Assembly (NCBI GenBank): GCA_964567785.1
Contig: CAZMOK010000036.1
Coordinates: 1-28,876, forward strand
From: CAZMOK01 sp964567785
GTDB lineage: Bacteria > Bacteroidota > Bacteroidia > Bacteroidales > JAGOPY01
Direction: 5' to 3'
DNA: 28,876 nucleotides
A model generated the notes under the pieces. The model saw only the letters and a program-made list of their open reading frames with translations, made no database searches and was not told where the DNA came from. Position numbers and translations under genes: made by a program. Below, one piece after another: positions 17,053 to 25,192 of this stretch. The first letter of the stretch is position 1, and every line of letters starts with the position of its first letter.

Positions 17053-17523
17053 TTACTGTTTTTCAAGGCTGATGCCGATGTCTTCTATACCTTTTAGTTT
17101 TTCTTCCCGCATCGCCTGCTCAAAAATAAACCGGTATTCCCCTTTTACCGGGAACCTTATGCCTTCCCTCAGCAAGACCCTGAATTCTTTTATTCTGCCA
17201 AATCCTTTGCCAAACCATTCACCCCTCCTGTCGGCCAGGATGAACTCGATGGTATCTTTCGAATACTGGCCGCCGGGGAATAGGGTCTCAACAAAAAAGT
17301 AAATGTTGCTGTATCTGTAATCTGTTGTATGACGCAGGTTAAGGTAAAAATCAAGCGGGCTCACCGTGTCATCGATGTTAACCGTGAATTTCAACAGTGA
17401 ATCCTGATTCCAAACGCCCGAAGGGATTGATTTATTATCATTGTAAACCATTCCCTGCCGGCATGAAGTAAAGGCAAAGCCGATAAACAGGATCAAGAAT
17501 ATTTTAAGGATGTGATCAGTCAT
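17053..17523 (-). CDS. gldH: GldH-type gliding motility lipoprotein
   Basis: 156 residues from the ATG at 17523. A lipoprotein signal runs to FAFTSC with the lipidated cysteine at residue 21. The remaining 135 residues fit the GldH family: a central FYLNLRHTTDYRYSNIYFFV block and a C-terminal YRFIFEQAMRE...GIEDIGISLEK. GldH is needed for gliding and the type IX secretion system in flavobacteria, but homologues are kept by non-gliding Bacteroidota, so motility cannot be concluded. In-frame ATGs further upstream (to 17601) lie inside ricT and would bury the signal peptide. The chosen ATG overlaps the ricT stop by 8 bp (ATGACTGA). Confidence 0.9.
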   Translation of the reverse strand: MTDHILKIFLILFIGFAFTSCRQGMVYNDNKSIPSGVWNQDSLLKFTVNIDDTVSPLDFYLNLRHTTDYRYSNIYFFVETLFPGGQYSKDTIEFILADRRGEWFGKGFGRIKEFRVLLREGIRFPVKGEYRFIFEQAMREEKLKGIEDIGISLEKQ

Positions 17524-18628
17524 CGAACCGCTCAATATCATATTCGTCAAGCGGACTCTCATATTCGATCTTCCGCTCCTTGACAAGTGCAAAGTCTTCA
17601 AGCTTGTCGGGCAGCTTCCCCTTCTCGTTCATGCTGATGATCATTTTCACCTTCTCGACCGGGATGGCCATCAGGTTGGGATCATTATCGCCATAGGCAT
17701 ACCACATGATTTTTTTGAACACATCTGATTTTTGGTAGATGCCTTCACCCCTTTTCGATTTCAGCAGTGTTCTGGTGTCTGGAAAATCCTCAAGCGCTTC
17801 CATGTATACATCATACTCATAGTTGATGCAACATTTGAGCTTGCCGCACTGCCCTGCAAGTTTCTGGGGGTTGAGTGCCAGTTGCTGGGCCCTGGCGGTC
17901 TGTGTGGTGACTGACTTGAAGTTGGTAAGCCAGGTGGAGCAGCACATTTCACGCCCGCAAGAACCGACACCACCGAGCTTGCTGGCCTCCTGCCTCACAC
18001 CGATCTGCCTCATCTCGATCCTTACGTGGAAAAGATCAGCAAGCACCTTGATGAGTTGCCTGAAATCCACGCGGTCTTCAGCAGTGTAATAAAAGATAGC
18101 CTTTGTGCCGTCTCCCTGGTATTCAACATCGCTTATCTTCATCTCCAGATCCAGGTCCCGGGCAGCCTGTCTCGACTTGTACATGCTGTTTTCTTCCCTC
18201 TCTACCGACCTGATCCATTTTTCAATGTCGGAAGGCCTGGCTTTACGATACACCTTTTTCAGTTCATTAATATTGGGATCGAGGCCTTTTTTTTTCATCT
18301 GAAGCCTTGCGGCATAACCTGTCAGCGAAACGATCCCTATGTCGTGACCGGGTGAGGATTCCACGGCAACGATATCGCCTTCATTGACTTCATATTCAGT
18401 GTTTATCCTGAAAAATTCCTTACGGCTGTTCTTGAAGCGGATCTCAACACAGTCAAACTTCTCCTGTTCCTGTGAGATGGTTATTTCCTGGAGCCAGTTA
18501 TAAGAGTTGAGCTTGGTGCATTTATCGTTGCAAAGGTCTTTGTTCTCGTACTGGTTGTGGTTGGGCTCCTTCATGCAACCTCTTGCAAGGAACCCCGAGC
18601 AGCACTGGTTTTTATATTTGTTGTCCAT
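17516..18628 (-). CDS. ricT: PSP1-domain protein, RicT/YaaT-like
   Basis: 370 residues. The PSP1 core has GVGSCGREMCC (220-230) and GQCGKLKCC (259-267), cysteines that in Bacillus RicT take part in iron-sulfur binding within the RicA-RicF-RicT complex, which affects RNA processing and development. An N-terminal extension adds more cysteines (C9, C10, C18, C33, C37), a pattern usual for Bacteroidota versions. The acidic C-terminus ends in DEYDIERFDD. Cytoplasmic; the role in Bacteroidota is not settled. A promoter-like TAAATTTG lies 18 bp upstream of the ATG, so ricT-gldH-PBP1A may form its own transcript, though holB precedes it by 82 bp. Confidence 0.92.
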   Translation of the reverse strand: MDNKYKNQCCSGFLARGCMKEPNHNQYENKDLCNDKCTKLNSYNWLQEITISQEQEKFDCVEIRFKNSRKEFFRINTEYEVNEGDIVAVESSPGHDIGIVSLTGYAARLQMKKKGLDPNINELKKVYRKARPSDIEKWIRSVEREENSMYKSRQAARDLDLEMKISDVEYQGDGTKAIFYYTAEDRVDFRQLIKVLADLFHVRIEMRQIGVRQEASKLGGVGSCGREMCCSTWLTNFKSVTTQTARAQQLALNPQKLAGQCGKLKCCINYEYDVYMEALEDFPDTRTLLKSKRGEGIYQKSDVFKKIMWYAYGDNDPNLMAIPVEKVKMIISMNEKGKLPDKLEDFALVKERKIEYESPLDEYDIERFDD

Positions 18629-18646
18629 TGTATTGTCAGTCTAATG

Positions 18647-18654
18647 CAAATTTA
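18647..18654 (-). promoter_or_regulatory. Bacteroidota-type -7 element before ricT
   Basis: On the - strand TAAATTTG matches TAnnTTTG, 18 bp upstream of the ricT ATG in the 82-bp holB-ricT gap. A start about 7 bp downstream leaves a leader of roughly a dozen bases. No TTG at the -33 position. Confidence 0.45.
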
Positions 18655-18710
18655 TAAATATTTACGTGCTGATGCTCAGAGATTTTCCCGGATCAGGGAT
18701 TATGCCGCTT

Positions 18711-19865
18711 TCAGCCTTTCAGCAGCTTTTTTATCTTCATCGACAGATCCATGAATGTAAATTGCGGGTTTGCATTCCTTTCGATATGATACTGGGCTTC
18801 ATCAAGCATTTTTGAGATTTCCGGAGCGTTGTGATTATTGATCTGCCTCCTGAATTTCTCGATAAAATCCTTTTCCCGGGCCGAAAGGTTCACTGCCTTT
18901 TGAAGGTTATGGTTCAGCAGAAGGGAATTTCTGATCATCCTTGAGGAGTAATTCAGAAAATTCTTGAGTTTTTCCCTCCCCTGCGGTGATATACCTGAAA
19001 TGTATTCATTAAGTTCGAAAGTCTTATTACCATAGCTGAGCCGCATCCATTTCACAAAACTGTCGAACATCTCCTGCTGGTCCTGCTGGTCGAGAAGGAG
19101 CTTTTTTGCCCTCAGGTAGTTGCCGCCGGCCAGGGCGCTGATGTCTCCTGCCTTTTTTTCATCGAGCCCGTGCCCGGTGATAAGGGCATCTTTAAGGCTC
19201 TCCTTTTCGAGCCGGGGAACAGGTACTATCTGCGTCCTCGAAAGGATGGTGTTGATGATCTGCTCCTGCCTTTCCGATACCAGTACGAAGAGGGTTTTAT
19301 CAGGGGGTTCTTCCAGTATCTTCAGCAGTTTTGGGGCTGCTGCGTGGTAAAGCCTCTCTGCCATCCAGATGATCATCACTTTGTATTCCGACTCATAGCT
19401 TTTATAGCTCAGTGTCCGTAATATTTCGGAACAATCCTCCGCATTGATGATACCCTGTTTTTTTTCGATACCTATCTTGTCATACCAGTCGTTGAGCGTC
19501 AGCATATAATCATTCTCAAGCATGGCCTCCCGGAATTGAGGGAGGAAATCACGGCTCATGGGCTTTTTCTTAACCTCTTTGGTGGTTGCCACCGGGAATA
19601 TGAAATGGAGATCGGGATGGCTCAGGTTATTGTATTTAACACAGGAAGGACAGGTACCGCAGGCATCAACGTTATCGAGGTTCTGGTCTGTCACTTTGGG
19701 CCTGTTCCTGCAATTAATAAACTGTGCATAAGCAATGGCGAGGGCCAGCTTACCGGTGCCTTCGGGCCCGAGAAATAGCTGTGCGTGACTTATCCTCTGG
19801 TCACGGACTGTCTGCAACAGCCTTCGTTTTACTTTTTTTTGTCCGGTTATTTCACTGAACAGCAT
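18711..19865 (-). CDS. holB: DNA polymerase III delta-prime subunit
   Basis: 384 residues; clamp-loader subunit that helps load the sliding clamp during replication. Seen: ISHAQLFLGPEGTGK (25-39) with the P-loop, zinc-module cysteines C52, C69, C72 and C75 (CGTCPSC), a Walker-B-like MIIWMAERL (164-172), KLLKILEEPP (179-188), and sensor 1 LSRTQ (208-212). The C-terminal third is the oligomerisation domain. The GPEGTGK loop looks intact, although delta-prime is often described as not hydrolysing ATP. Separated from sdhB by 81 bp that contain a probable terminator; I see no promoter match in front of it. Confidence 0.92.
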   Translation of the reverse strand: MLFSEITGQKKVKRRLLQTVRDQRISHAQLFLGPEGTGKLALAIAYAQFINCRNRPKVTDQNLDNVDACGTCPSCVKYNNLSHPDLHFIFPVATTKEVKKKPMSRDFLPQFREAMLENDYMLTLNDWYDKIGIEKKQGIINAEDCSEILRTLSYKSYESEYKVMIIWMAERLYHAAAPKLLKILEEPPDKTLFVLVSERQEQIINTILSRTQIVPVPRLEKESLKDALITGHGLDEKKAGDISALAGGNYLRAKKLLLDQQDQQEMFDSFVKWMRLSYGNKTFELNEYISGISPQGREKLKNFLNYSSRMIRNSLLLNHNLQKAVNLSAREKDFIEKFRRQINNHNAPEISKMLDEAQYHIERNANPQFTFMDLSMKIKKLLKG

Positions 19866-19879
19866 ATTCTACATTGCAT

Positions 19880-19911
19880 CAAAAAGGCCAATTCCAAGAT
19901 CAGAACCGGCC
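19880..19911 (-). terminator. Probable rho-independent terminator of the sdh operon
   Basis: Read on the - strand, GGCCGGTTC (19911-19903) pairs with GAATTGGCC (19894-19886) over nine pairs including two G-U, with an 8-base loop, followed immediately by five T (19885-19881). It lies 35 bp after the sdhB stop and just ahead of holB. Confidence 0.65.
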
Positions 19912-19946
19912 TGGGTCATATTATTATGGTCAATTGGGCTGCGTTA

Positions 19947-20699
19947 TTATGCTTTCCGCGATCTAAGCTTTGCACCCAGGAATTCTTTGTTCATCAGGGC
20001 GATATTGGCAACCGATATGTTCTTGGGGCATACTGCTTCACAGGCATAAGTGTTAGTGCAGTTGCCAAATCCCTTTTCATCCATTTTCTTCACCATAGCC
20101 CTTACCCTTTCGTCGTTTTCAACTTTTCCCTGTGGCAGCCGCGATAACTGGGCTACCTTGGCCGAAACAAACAGCATGGCCGAAGCGTTCTTGCAGGCTG
20201 CCACGCAGGCGCCGCATCCGATGCAGGCCGCTGCTTCGAATGCCAGGTCTGCCTTTTCTTTAGCCACAGGAATAGCGTTCGCGTCCGGTGCATTCCCTGT
20301 ATTTACCGAGATATATCCTCCGGCCTCGATGATCTCATCGAAGGCTGTACGGTCTATCATCAGGTCTTTGATGATCGGGAACCCTTTGGCCCTGAATGGC
20401 TCTATCACAATGGTCTGACCATCTTTGAAACGCCTCATGTGCATCTGGCATACGGTAATACTTTTATCGGGGCCATGCGGCTTTCCGTTGATGTAAAGGC
20501 TGCACGTCCCGCAAATGCCTTCACGGCAATCGTGGTCGTAAGTTATGGGCATCTCAAACTTGTCGATGAGCTGCTCATTGAGTATATCAAGCATTTCAAG
20601 GAATGAAGCATCAGGAGAAATGTCAGTCACCTTGTAGGTTTCGAACCTGCCTTTGGCTGCGGCATTTTCCTGTCTCCAGATTTTCAGCGTGAAATTCAT
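19947..20699 (-). CDS. sdhB: Succinate dehydrogenase/fumarate reductase iron-sulfur subunit
   Basis: 250 residues; carries electrons between the flavin of SdhA and the haem/quinone subunit. N-terminal [2Fe-2S] ligands C58, C63, C66 and C84 (CREGICGTC...VC). C-terminal cluster ligands C159, C162, C165 and C169 (CIGCGACVAAC) with C214, C220 and C224 (NCTNTYACEAVCP), fitting one [4Fe-4S] and one [3Fe-4S] cluster. Complete. Last gene of sdhC-sdhA-sdhB, 89 bp after sdhA with a hairpin in the gap, and followed by a probable terminator. Direction (succinate oxidation or fumarate reduction) cannot be told from sequence; in anaerobic Bacteroidales it usually reduces fumarate. Confidence 0.95.
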   Translation of the reverse strand: MNFTLKIWRQENAAAKGRFETYKVTDISPDASFLEMLDILNEQLIDKFEMPITYDHDCREGICGTCSLYINGKPHGPDKSITVCQMHMRRFKDGQTIVIEPFRAKGFPIIKDLMIDRTAFDEIIEAGGYISVNTGNAPDANAIPVAKEKADLAFEAAACIGCGACVAACKNASAMLFVSAKVAQLSRLPQGKVENDERVRAMVKKMDEKGFGNCTNTYACEAVCPKNISVANIALMNKEFLGAKLRSRKA

Positions 20700-20759
20700 T
20701 TGATCAGTGTTTATTTAATATTACGGAAAAACATTTGTAAGTATTATATATGTAATTAT

Positions 20760-20786
20760 GAAACATTTGATTGCTCAGAATGTTTC
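20760..20786. other. Hairpin in the sdhA-sdhB gap
   Basis: GAAACATT (20760-20767) and AATGTTTC (20779-20786) form a perfect 8-bp inverted repeat with an 11-base loop. It begins 2 bp beyond the sdhA stop codon. No T-run follows on the - strand, so it may be an mRNA stability or processing element rather than a terminator. Confidence 0.5.
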
Positions 20787-20788
20787 GA

Positions 20789-22729
20789 TTATTTATAGCT
20801 TCTCTGTGTCGGGGTCACGGTTTCGAACTTCAGCGGCTCTTTATGAAAAGCAGGAGGAGCATCGTCGCCCTTGTATTCATATACCGACACATGTGAACAC
20901 TCCTTGTCGTCGCGCAGCGCTTCACCTTCGGGAGTCTGGTACTCTTCACGGAAGTGGCCGCCGCACGATTCTTTGCGGTCGTAGGCATCTATTGCCATCA
21001 GCTCGCCCATTTCCAGGAAGTCGGCAAGACGGTCGGCCTTGATCAGCTCGCCGTTCAGCTCGTTGACTGTTCCCGGGATCTTAACATCCTTCCAGAACTC
21101 TTCCCTGAGCGCTTTCAGTTCTTTTTTGGCTTTTTCCAGGCCTTCCTTGTTCCTCGACATGCCCACATGATCCCACATGATATGGCCCAGCTTCTTATGA
21201 ATGGTATCGACCGACTGGTTGCCTTTTATACTGATCAGCCTTTCAAGCCTTTCCTTCGATTCTTTTTCGGCCTCCTTGAATTCCGGGAGGTCGGTCGGGA
21301 AAGGCTTCACACCGATCTGGTCGGCCAGGTAGTTTTGCACCGTATATGGCAGCACGAAGTAACCGTCGCAGAGTGTCTGCATCAGCGCAGAGGCCCCGAG
21401 CCTGTTTGCACCGTGGTCGGAGAAGTTGGCTTCGCCGGCAACGAAAAGGCCCGGTATGGTCGATTGAAGTTCATAATCCACCCACAGTCCGCCCATGGTG
21501 AAGTGGACGGCAGGGAATATCTTCATCGGGGTTTTATAGGGATTATCGCCGGTGATGGTTTCGTACATCTGGAAGAGGTTGCCGTAACGGGCTTCAATGG
21601 TGCTGGCACCGAGCCTGTTGATAGAATCCTGGAAGTCGAGATACACTCCCAGTCCGGTCTTCTCGACACCGTATCCCTCGTCGCACCTCTCCTTGGCAGC
21701 CCTGGAGGCCACATCGCGGGGTGTGAGGTTCCCGAAGGCAGGATATTTTCTTTCCAGGTAATAATCCCTCTTTTCCTCGGGCAGTTTTGTCGGGTCCAAC
21801 TCACCTTTTCGTATCTTTTCCGCGTCTTCCTTCTCTTTAGGTACCCAGATCCTGCCGTCGTTACGGAGGCTTTCGCTCATCAGGGTGAGCTTCGACTGGT
21901 AGTCGCCGTGCACCGGGATACAGGTGGGGTGGATCTGTGTGAAGGAAGGGTTACCGAAGGCAGCCCCTTTCTTGTAGGCTTTCCAGATGGCGCTGCCATT
22001 GGAGTTCATAGCGTAGGTTGAGAGGAAATAGGCATTCCCGTATCCGCCTGTGGCGAGGATTACGGCATGGCCGAAATGGCTTTCCACCTCTCCGGTGTTT
22101 GAGTTCCTGACTACGACACCCCTGGCCCTTCCGTCTACCACAACCAGGTCCATTAAGTCGCGGCGGTTGTACATCTTTACCTTGCCTTTCTTGATCTCCT
22201 TGCTGAGCGCACCGTATGCACCAAGCAGAAGCTGCTGGCCTGTCTGGCCTTTGGCATAAAAGGTCCTTGAAACAAGAGCCCCTCCGAACGACCTGTTGTC
22301 GAGCATGCCGCCGTATTCCCTGGCAAAAGGCACACCCTGGGCAACAGCCTGGTCGATGATGCTCACACTCAGCTCAGCCAGCCGGTAAACATTGGCTTCC
22401 CTCGACCGGTAATCGCCGCCTTTGATGGTGTCGTAGAACAGCCTGTAAACGCTGTCACCATCGTTCTGGTAGTTCTTGGCAGCATTGATACCTCCCTGGG
22501 CAGCTATGCTGTGTGCCCTCCTGGGACTGTCGTGGTAAGAGAAAGCCTTTACGTTGAAGCCGAGCTCAGCCAGGCTCGCAGCAGCAGCGGCGCCGGCAAG
22601 CCCGGTGCCAACCACTATCACGTCAAGCTTGCGCTTGTTGGCAGGGTTGACCAGGTTTTGTTTCGACCTGTAATTGGTCCACTTTTCTGCTAACGGTCCG
22701 TCGGGTATCTTTGAATCTAACTTGATCAT
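20789..22729 (-). CDS. sdhA: Succinate dehydrogenase/fumarate reductase flavoprotein subunit
   Basis: 646 residues; catalytic FAD subunit of complex II. Seen: VIVVGTGLAGAAAAASLAE (37-55) for FAD binding, RRAHSIAAQGGINAA (70-84) with H73 at the position of covalent flavin attachment, FGGALVSRTFYAKGQTGQQ (substrate loop), a QIHPTCIP block, HFTMGGLWVD, and FVAGEANFSDHGANRLGASAL. Length and motifs match the type-B (Bacillus, epsilonproteobacterial, Bacteroidota) group. Starts 40 bp after sdhC. No frameshift or missing residue seen. Confidence 0.96.
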   Translation of the reverse strand: MIKLDSKIPDGPLAEKWTNYRSKQNLVNPANKRKLDVIVVGTGLAGAAAAASLAELGFNVKAFSYHDSPRRAHSIAAQGGINAAKNYQNDGDSVYRLFYDTIKGGDYRSREANVYRLAELSVSIIDQAVAQGVPFAREYGGMLDNRSFGGALVSRTFYAKGQTGQQLLLGAYGALSKEIKKGKVKMYNRRDLMDLVVVDGRARGVVVRNSNTGEVESHFGHAVILATGGYGNAYFLSTYAMNSNGSAIWKAYKKGAAFGNPSFTQIHPTCIPVHGDYQSKLTLMSESLRNDGRIWVPKEKEDAEKIRKGELDPTKLPEEKRDYYLERKYPAFGNLTPRDVASRAAKERCDEGYGVEKTGLGVYLDFQDSINRLGASTIEARYGNLFQMYETITGDNPYKTPMKIFPAVHFTMGGLWVDYELQSTIPGLFVAGEANFSDHGANRLGASALMQTLCDGYFVLPYTVQNYLADQIGVKPFPTDLPEFKEAEKESKERLERLISIKGNQSVDTIHKKLGHIMWDHVGMSRNKEGLEKAKKELKALREEFWKDVKIPGTVNELNGELIKADRLADFLEMGELMAIDAYDRKESCGGHFREEYQTPEGEALRDDKECSHVSVYEYKGDDAPPAFHKEPLKFETVTPTQRSYK

Positions 22730-22769
22730 ATCTCGAAGCTCTTAGTGTTTTTTTTTAAAATTTTTTGGT

Positions 22770-23450
22770 TTAATAGTAGATCAGGAAATAGAGTGGGATC
22801 AGGCAGAATCCCACCGGGATCACTATTGAATAGAAATCACCTATGGCCTTGATCACAGGGGTATAGACCGGGTGGTTGATGCCAAGCGTCTGAAATGCGC
22901 TCTGAAAAGCATGGTTCAGATGGAAGCCGAGCAGGATGAGCAGTACGATGTACAGGATGGCATAAAAAGGATTGGTAAAAAGGTTCACCGCCATACTGTG
23001 GAAATCGTGATTGTCGGCCACCCTGAGCATGCCTTCGGGCGGATCTGTTATTCCAAGCTTTACAAAATAGAAGTTCATAAAATGGATCGTCAGGAAGATG
23101 ATGATAATGATACCGGTGTGGATCATGAACTTGGAAAAGTACGAGGTTTCGTTTGTTTTCCTGACCTTGTACCTTGAAGGCCTTGCCATCCAGTTCTTGA
23201 TCTGGATCACGATGCCCCATATTGCATGTATGATGAAGGCTCCGAAAAGCACTATTTCAAATACCTTTATCACAGGGTTGGAGGTCATGAAGTGAACTGC
23301 TTCCCTGAAGATCTCCTTGTGGTTTTCGGTTATGGGTATGATAAAGATGTTGATACCCAGGTGAACGATAAGGAACAACATCAGGAATATACCCGCGATC
23401 GACATTGTGACCTTCTTCGTGATAGTTGAATAACTTAATAAACTGCTCAT
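22770..23450 (-). CDS. sdhC: Succinate dehydrogenase cytochrome b subunit (type B, dihaem)
   Basis: 226 residues with five hydrophobic segments (about 13-40, 60-85, 108-132, 158-180, 200-225), the layout of the single-subunit membrane anchor of type-B complex II. Candidate haem-ligand histidines within helices are H30, H75, H123 and H177 or H180. It would exchange electrons with menaquinone. First gene of sdhC-sdhA-sdhB, with a promoter-like TATCTTTG about 80 bp upstream. Confidence 0.93.
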   Translation of the reverse strand: MSSLLSYSTITKKVTMSIAGIFLMLFLIVHLGINIFIIPITENHKEIFREAVHFMTSNPVIKVFEIVLFGAFIIHAIWGIVIQIKNWMARPSRYKVRKTNETSYFSKFMIHTGIIIIIFLTIHFMNFYFVKLGITDPPEGMLRVADNHDFHSMAVNLFTNPFYAILYIVLLILLGFHLNHAFQSAFQTLGINHPVYTPVIKAIGDFYSIVIPVGFCLIPLYFLIYY

Positions 23451-23530
23451 AAAAAGTTGATTTTAAGTAGCTGATGCAATATGATTACAGTTCTGACAGA
23501 ATTGTTGTTTATTTGTTGTGAAAAGAAAAA

Positions 23531-23538
23531 CAAAGATA
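23531..23538 (-). promoter_or_regulatory. Bacteroidota-type -7 element for sdhCAB
   Basis: On the - strand TATCTTTG matches TAnnTTTG, 80 bp upstream of the sdhC ATG, within the 161-bp divergent gap shared with the M24 gene at 23612. The implied leader is about 75 bases. For the divergent gene the best candidate is TAAATTTA at 23582, which has one mismatch. Confidence 0.5.
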
Positions 23539-23611
23539 AAAATTCACCTCGATATTAGGAGTATAAGATATAACAGAAGCTTAAATTTATAATCGCTAAA
23601 AATAAGCCTCA

Positions 23612-24898
23612 ATGACTGATCATATGCCCTCTTCATCGCTTTTTCAGCGTAACAGGGAAAAGTTCACCGAACATCTTCCGGAAAATGGACTGGCCCTTTT
23701 CAATTCCAACGACGTGTTCCCGCGAAATGGTGACCAGTTCTTCCCCTTCCGGCAGAATTCAGACCTTTTTTACCTCACAGGTATCAACCAGGAAGAGACC
23801 ATGCTGATGCTCTTTCCGGATTGCCCGAACAAAGACCTGAGGGAAGTTCTTTTTATCCTGAGGTCTTCAGAAAAAATTGAGACCTGGGAAGGCCATAAGC
23901 TGGACAAGAAGGAAGCAACAGGGATCTCCGGCATTGAAAAGATAAGGTTTACCGACGAGCTGGAAGTGGTGCTCACGGAAGCAATGACCTATGCCGGGCC
24001 TGTATTTTTGAATAACAATGAATACCCTAAGTTCTACACCGATGTTCCCTATCGCGACCTGAGATTTGCAGGGGATCTGCAAAAGAAATACCCGAACCAT
24101 GATTACAGGAGGTCGGCACCGGTAATGCACAGCCTGAGAATGCTGAAGGAACCGGAAGAGCTGAGGCTGATAGAAAGGGCGATCGGGATTACCGGAAAGG
24201 CTTTCAATAGGATACTGAAATGCGTTGCGCCCGGCAGCAAGGAGTTTGAGATCGAAGCTGAAATGATGCATGAATTTGCCATGAACGGGGCTTCCGGTTT
24301 TGCTTACAGCCCCATCATAGCAAGCGGTAAGAATTCGTGCGTTCTTCATTACACCGACAACACCGATGAATGTAAGGATGGTGAGCTGCTGCTGATGGAC
24401 TTCGGCGCCGAATACCTCAACTATGCCGCTGACATCACCCGAACCATACCGGTGAACGGCAAGTTCACCGAATGGCAGAGGCAATGCTACAAGTCTGTAT
24501 TGAGCGTTCAGAAGGAGGCCATAAAAATGTTCGTTCCCGGAAACACTATAGATAAGCTCAACAAGGAGGTAAATTCGCTCATGGAGGCTGAAATGCTGAA
24601 GCTGGGCCTTCTGACCAAAGAGGAGATCGGGAAGCAGGAGCCTGAAAATCCGCTCTACATGAAATATTTTATGCACGGTACCACCCATTTCATGGGACTT
24701 GATGTGCATGATGTAGGGTCTAAATACGAACCCTTCAAACCGGGGATGGTCTTTACCTGCGAACCCGGGCTGTACATCAGGGAGCAGAATATGGGCATCA
24801 GGCTCGAGAATAATATCGTTGTTACCGAAAAAGGCCCGGAAGACCTGTCAAAGCACATTCCCATCGAACCCGGTGAGATCGAAAAGCTGATGAAGTAG
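23612..24898 (+). CDS. pepP: M24 metallopeptidase, Xaa-Pro aminopeptidase type
   Basis: 428 residues. N-terminal creatinase-like domain (about 1-170) and pita-bread catalytic domain. All five metal ligands are visible: D263 and D274 (LLLMDFGAEYLNYAADITRT), H359 (HGTTHFMGLDVHD), E384 (FTCEPGLY) and E399 (GIRLENN). Expected to remove N-terminal residues preceding proline, using two Mn or similar ions; cytoplasmic, no signal peptide. An in-frame ATG at 23624 is an alternative start. A second, different M24 enzyme follows at 25193. Confidence 0.92.
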   Translation: MTDHMPSSSLFQRNREKFTEHLPENGLALFNSNDVFPRNGDQFFPFRQNSDLFYLTGINQEETMLMLFPDCPNKDLREVLFILRSSEKIETWEGHKLDKKEATGISGIEKIRFTDELEVVLTEAMTYAGPVFLNNNEYPKFYTDVPYRDLRFAGDLQKKYPNHDYRRSAPVMHSLRMLKEPEELRLIERAIGITGKAFNRILKCVAPGSKEFEIEAEMMHEFAMNGASGFAYSPIIASGKNSCVLHYTDNTDECKDGELLLMDFGAEYLNYAADITRTIPVNGKFTEWQRQCYKSVLSVQKEAIKMFVPGNTIDKLNKEVNSLMEAEMLKLGLLTKEEIGKQEPENPLYMKYFMHGTTHFMGLDVHDVGSKYEPFKPGMVFTCEPGLYIREQNMGIRLENNIVVTEKGPEDLSKHIPIEPGEIEKLMK

Positions 24899-25192
24899 CC
24901 GCTGTTCCACCGGAAAAGGCTAACTTTGAGGTTTTCCTGGAGGAAGATGGCAGCTAATGATTAATGAACAATGAAAAATTAATAATTAATAGTTAATAAT
25001 TAATAATTAAAGTGTTGAAGGTCAGTAAGTAAGAAGCGGAGAGCAATGAATAATGAACAATGAACAATGAAATAATATCTAAGCTCTAAACTCTAAGCTC
25101 TGATTCCCAGCACCCTTAACTCGAAAACCCGTAACCCGAACACCCGTAACCCGAAAACCCGTAACCCGCAATAACAATTAAAAACCTAAAAT
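24899..25192. repeat. Repeat-filled gap between the two M24 genes
   Basis: The first 50 bp contain a loose hairpin (GGAAAA 24912-24917 with TTTTCC 24932-24937) whose loop holds TAACTTTG. Heptamers run 24954-24974 (CTAATGA, TTAATGA, ACAATGA), 24977-25011 (AATTAAT variants x5) and 25042-25104 in one unbroken register of nine units (AACAATG-like, then CTCTAAR). Four 15-bp units built on ACCCGTAACCCG occupy 25111-25170, ending 22 bp before the ATG. Bases 24995-25087 match 28785-28863 in inverted orientation. Confidence 0.9.
24921..24928 (+). promoter_or_regulatory. Possible -7 element for the second M24 gene
   Basis: TAACTTTG is the only TAnnTTTG match in this gap. If used, the transcript would carry the whole repeat tract in a leader of about 255 bases. 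No TTG -33 element is evident. Confidence 0.3.

Noticed and set aside
20954..22021. Long plus-strand open frame (355 codons) opposite sdhA
   Set aside because: Shadow of a strongly conserved gene; no motifs and no promoter or ribosome site.
23867..24709. Minus-strand open frame (280 codons) opposite the first M24 gene
   Set aside because: Shadow frame; the plus strand has all five M24 metal ligands.
24954..25170. Possible CRISPR array
   Set aside because: Units are 7 or 15 bp and directly adjacent, with no spacers of constant length and no cas genes.
25111..25170. Telomere-like GGGTTACGGGTT repeats on the minus strand
   Set aside because: Internal four-unit array in a bacterial intergenic gap; related words exist at 13261, so it belongs to the local repeat family.
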